Part shown: piece by piece, positions 62,655-64,000 of the stretch
Numbering within the stretch: position 1 is the first letter of the stretch
Layout of the letters: each line of letters opens with the position of its first letter
DNA from: JBBQLG01 sp964251665
GTDB taxonomy: Bacteria > Bacteroidota > Bacteroidia > Cytophagales > Spirosomataceae
Assembly (NCBI GenBank): GCA_964251665.1
Contig: CAXUKO010000024.1
Location: 1 to 64,000 of the forward strand
Direction: 5' to 3'
Length of the DNA: 64,000 bases
Notes under the pieces: generated by a model
Database searches by the model: none
What the model was told of the DNA's origin: nothing
The model's input: only the letters and a program-made list of their open reading frames with translations
Made by a program: the position numbers and the translations under genes

Positions 62655-64000
62655 TCAATGTCCTCTATAATATTTTATTAATGGTGGGTAATCGTCATTA
62701 TCAGGTGTCATATGCCTTTGTAAGACAGGCAGTTGTAGGATCTCGTCCGGTTCGCAGTACTCCTTGTCTATCAAAATAAACTGCGTCTGTACAAGGTCAG
62801 TCGCGGCTAAATCGTAAACCAGATTGTGGAACTGTCGAAAGACTTCGATATTCTCTCTCTCACTAATATTTTTCATAGGAGAGTCGATGATCAAGAGAGC
62901 TGGTAACGACGCGTTTGTTTCGATGGCTAACCGGTGGATAGCTAAGGCGTAGCAACATTTGAAAAGTACTTTTTTGCCTCCACTACTTAGGTTGCTAAAG
63001 GATGTTACAGCAACATCTTGTCCACCTTCTGGTGCTACAAGGGGCAGAAATGTTGAAATTGAAACTTGTACTTTATCTTCAAGCCGAATGCCCGGCACTC
63101 CAGCTTTGATGAGATATTCAAGAAAATATCGTTCCAGCTTGCGAATATTTTGAACGTCTTTTTCAGCCGCAACTCGGGCTTCTTTTAACTGCTCCCGGAT
63201 GCCCTTTTCTCTTACTTCGAGCTGATCAGCACGAGATAGTTGTTCTTCTACCCGTTTGAAAAGCTGAAGAGACCGGGTTAATTCTTTGATACTCTGCTCT
63301 ATTTCAATACTACGTCGTTCATATTCAAGTACGGTGGCTAAATAGGCGGAGTCGTAACGATTCATTTCATCGTTAATTTTTCTGTCTGTCAGACGTTTAG
63401 TAGATATCTGATCATTGTAATAAATATGAAGGCGACGCACTTGTTGTTCATAATTTTCAATGATTTCGGATAATTCACTTATTCTTGAATCGGCGTCTTT
63501 TTGAATGAGCGATGCATCGGTCTTGCTGGATTCTGACGAAGGCTCCTCTTGGTCACACACCGGACAAATATTCACTGGCCGTCCCGGCAAGGTTTGAGTA
63601 CATCTCGGACAGGAATCAAACTGTACATTGCTCAATACATAACGGGCTGATAAACCACGTTGAAACTTGATCTTTAGGGACTTAATTTCGTTTAAGTGTG
63701 CTGTATTATCAATAATAAGCTTGTCGATAGAGTCGATAGCCTGCTTTGTTTGTTCGATTTCGTTTGACAGTCGCCTACCGTCCTCCTTTAGGCTATCCAC
63801 TATGTGTGATACATTAGCCCTTTGAATATCAGCACGTAACGTACCAATATGTTTTCTCACATCGCTCAAGTTCTTCGTCAACTGTAGAACTTTCTCTTTA
63901 ATTTCTGGCTGAGATGTAACGTCGTTATTGGTCAACGTTTCTTTCAATAGTTTGGCACCGGAACGTAGCGCATTCTTTGCTTCCCGTACCCGCAACGATT
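62655..64000 (-). CDS. SMC/Rad50-like ATPase, N-terminus cut by window edge
   Basis: The C-terminal part of a coiled-coil ATPase, open to the right edge; the apparent TTG start at 63995 is not a true start. Long coiled coils flank a CPRC...CPVC zinc-hook-like pair (C129/C132 and C144/C147, counted from 63995), then NLSSGGKKVLFKCCYALAIH (ABC signature) and PALLIIDSPMKN (Walker B). Walker A lies beyond the window. Such proteins serve in DNA repair or in SMC-type defence systems (for example Lamassu-like). The partners that would decide are not in view. Confidence 0.75.
   Translation of the reverse strand, partial: SLRVREAKNALRSGAKLLKETLTNNDVTSQPEIKEKVLQLTKNLSDVRKHIGTLRADIQRANVSHIVDSLKEDGRRLSNEIEQTKQAIDSIDKLIIDNTAHLNEIKSLKIKFQRGLSARYVLSNVQFDSCPRCTQTLPGRPVNICPVCDQEEPSSESSKTDASLIQKDADSRISELSEIIENYEQQVRRLHIYYNDQISTKRLTDRKINDEMNRYDSAYLATVLEYERRSIEIEQSIKELTRSLQLFKRVEEQLSRADQLEVREKGIREQLKEARVAAEKDVQNIRKLERYFLEYLIKAGVPGIRLEDKVQVSISTFLPLVAPEGGQDVAVTSFSNLSSGGKKVLFKCCYALAIHRLAIETNASLPALLIIDSPMKNISERENIEVFRQFHNLVYDLAATDLVQTQFILIDKEYCEPDEILQLPVLQRHMTPDNDDYPPLIKYYRGH

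Overview
The window most likely comes from a plasmid or plasmid-like conjugative element of a Bacteroidota bacterium of the Cytophagales/Spirosoma type. Four things point there: a Bacteroidetes-style Tra type IV secretion cluster (TraE/F/G/J/K/M/N-like), promoters resembling TTG plus TAnnTTTG with few Shine-Dalgarno sequences, very large exported proteins with Ig-like 'CAGQ...WSTG' repeats, and a Rep_3 initiator beside an iteron origin. Most backbone genes have mid-range GC. Several cargo genes are clearly AT-richer.

Layout. 0-5.3 kb: a truncated OLD/AAA_15-like ATPase, an AbiE-type type IV toxin-antitoxin pair with an operator-like promoter, and a TPR/DUF3761-like membrane protein overlapping a PH-like-domain protein. 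5.4-9.2 kb (+): a nucleotidyltransferase-TOPRIM fusion, a membrane microprotein, a DEDDh exonuclease, a ParB/Srx-like protein and a lipoprotein. 9.3-12.7 kb (-): a CBASS operon in the order capV phospholipase, CD-NTase, E2-like, second CD-NTase. 12.8-14.1 kb (+): an MqsR-like toxin with an HTH-Panacea antitoxin. 14.2-25.1 kb (-): a conjugation operon from a ParA-like ATPase down to VirB5/VirB8-like proteins. 25.4-27.6 kb (+): small unknown genes behind a promoter with a palindromic operator. 28.5-49.6 kb (+): very large exported proteins. The first carries a C-terminal REase-fold toxin-like domain followed by an Imm49-like immunity gene, and it contains a 100-N assembly gap in a repeat. 50-57 kb: an acyltransferase-3 membrane protein, a cationic micropeptide gene, a methyltransferase relic, several unknown genes, an EACC1-like/HExxH-peptidase pair, and a gene split by a frameshift at a T TTT TTA slippery heptamer. 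57-60 kb: a tyrosine recombinase with a dif-like site, repB with its operator, tandem 22-bp iterons, DnaA boxes and an AT-rich stretch (oriV). 60-64 kb: an unknown gene, umuDC, and the C-terminal part of an SMC-like ATPase with a CxxC...CxxC hook.

The element therefore combines replication (repB/oriV), partition or transfer initiation (ParA), mating-pair formation, multimer resolution (recombinase/dif-like site) and mutagenic repair (umuDC) with a dense load of conflict systems: AbiE, CBASS, MqsR/Panacea, a putative EACC1-peptidase pair, a polymorphic toxin/immunity pair, and two ATPases cut by the window edges. The observations most worth following are the CBASS operon with two unequal CD-NTases and one E2, the EACC1-like/zincin pair, the toxin/immunity module on the giant exported protein, and the nucleotidyltransferase-TOPRIM fusion. 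No relaxase, coupling protein, rRNA, tRNA or CRISPR array was recognised in the window.
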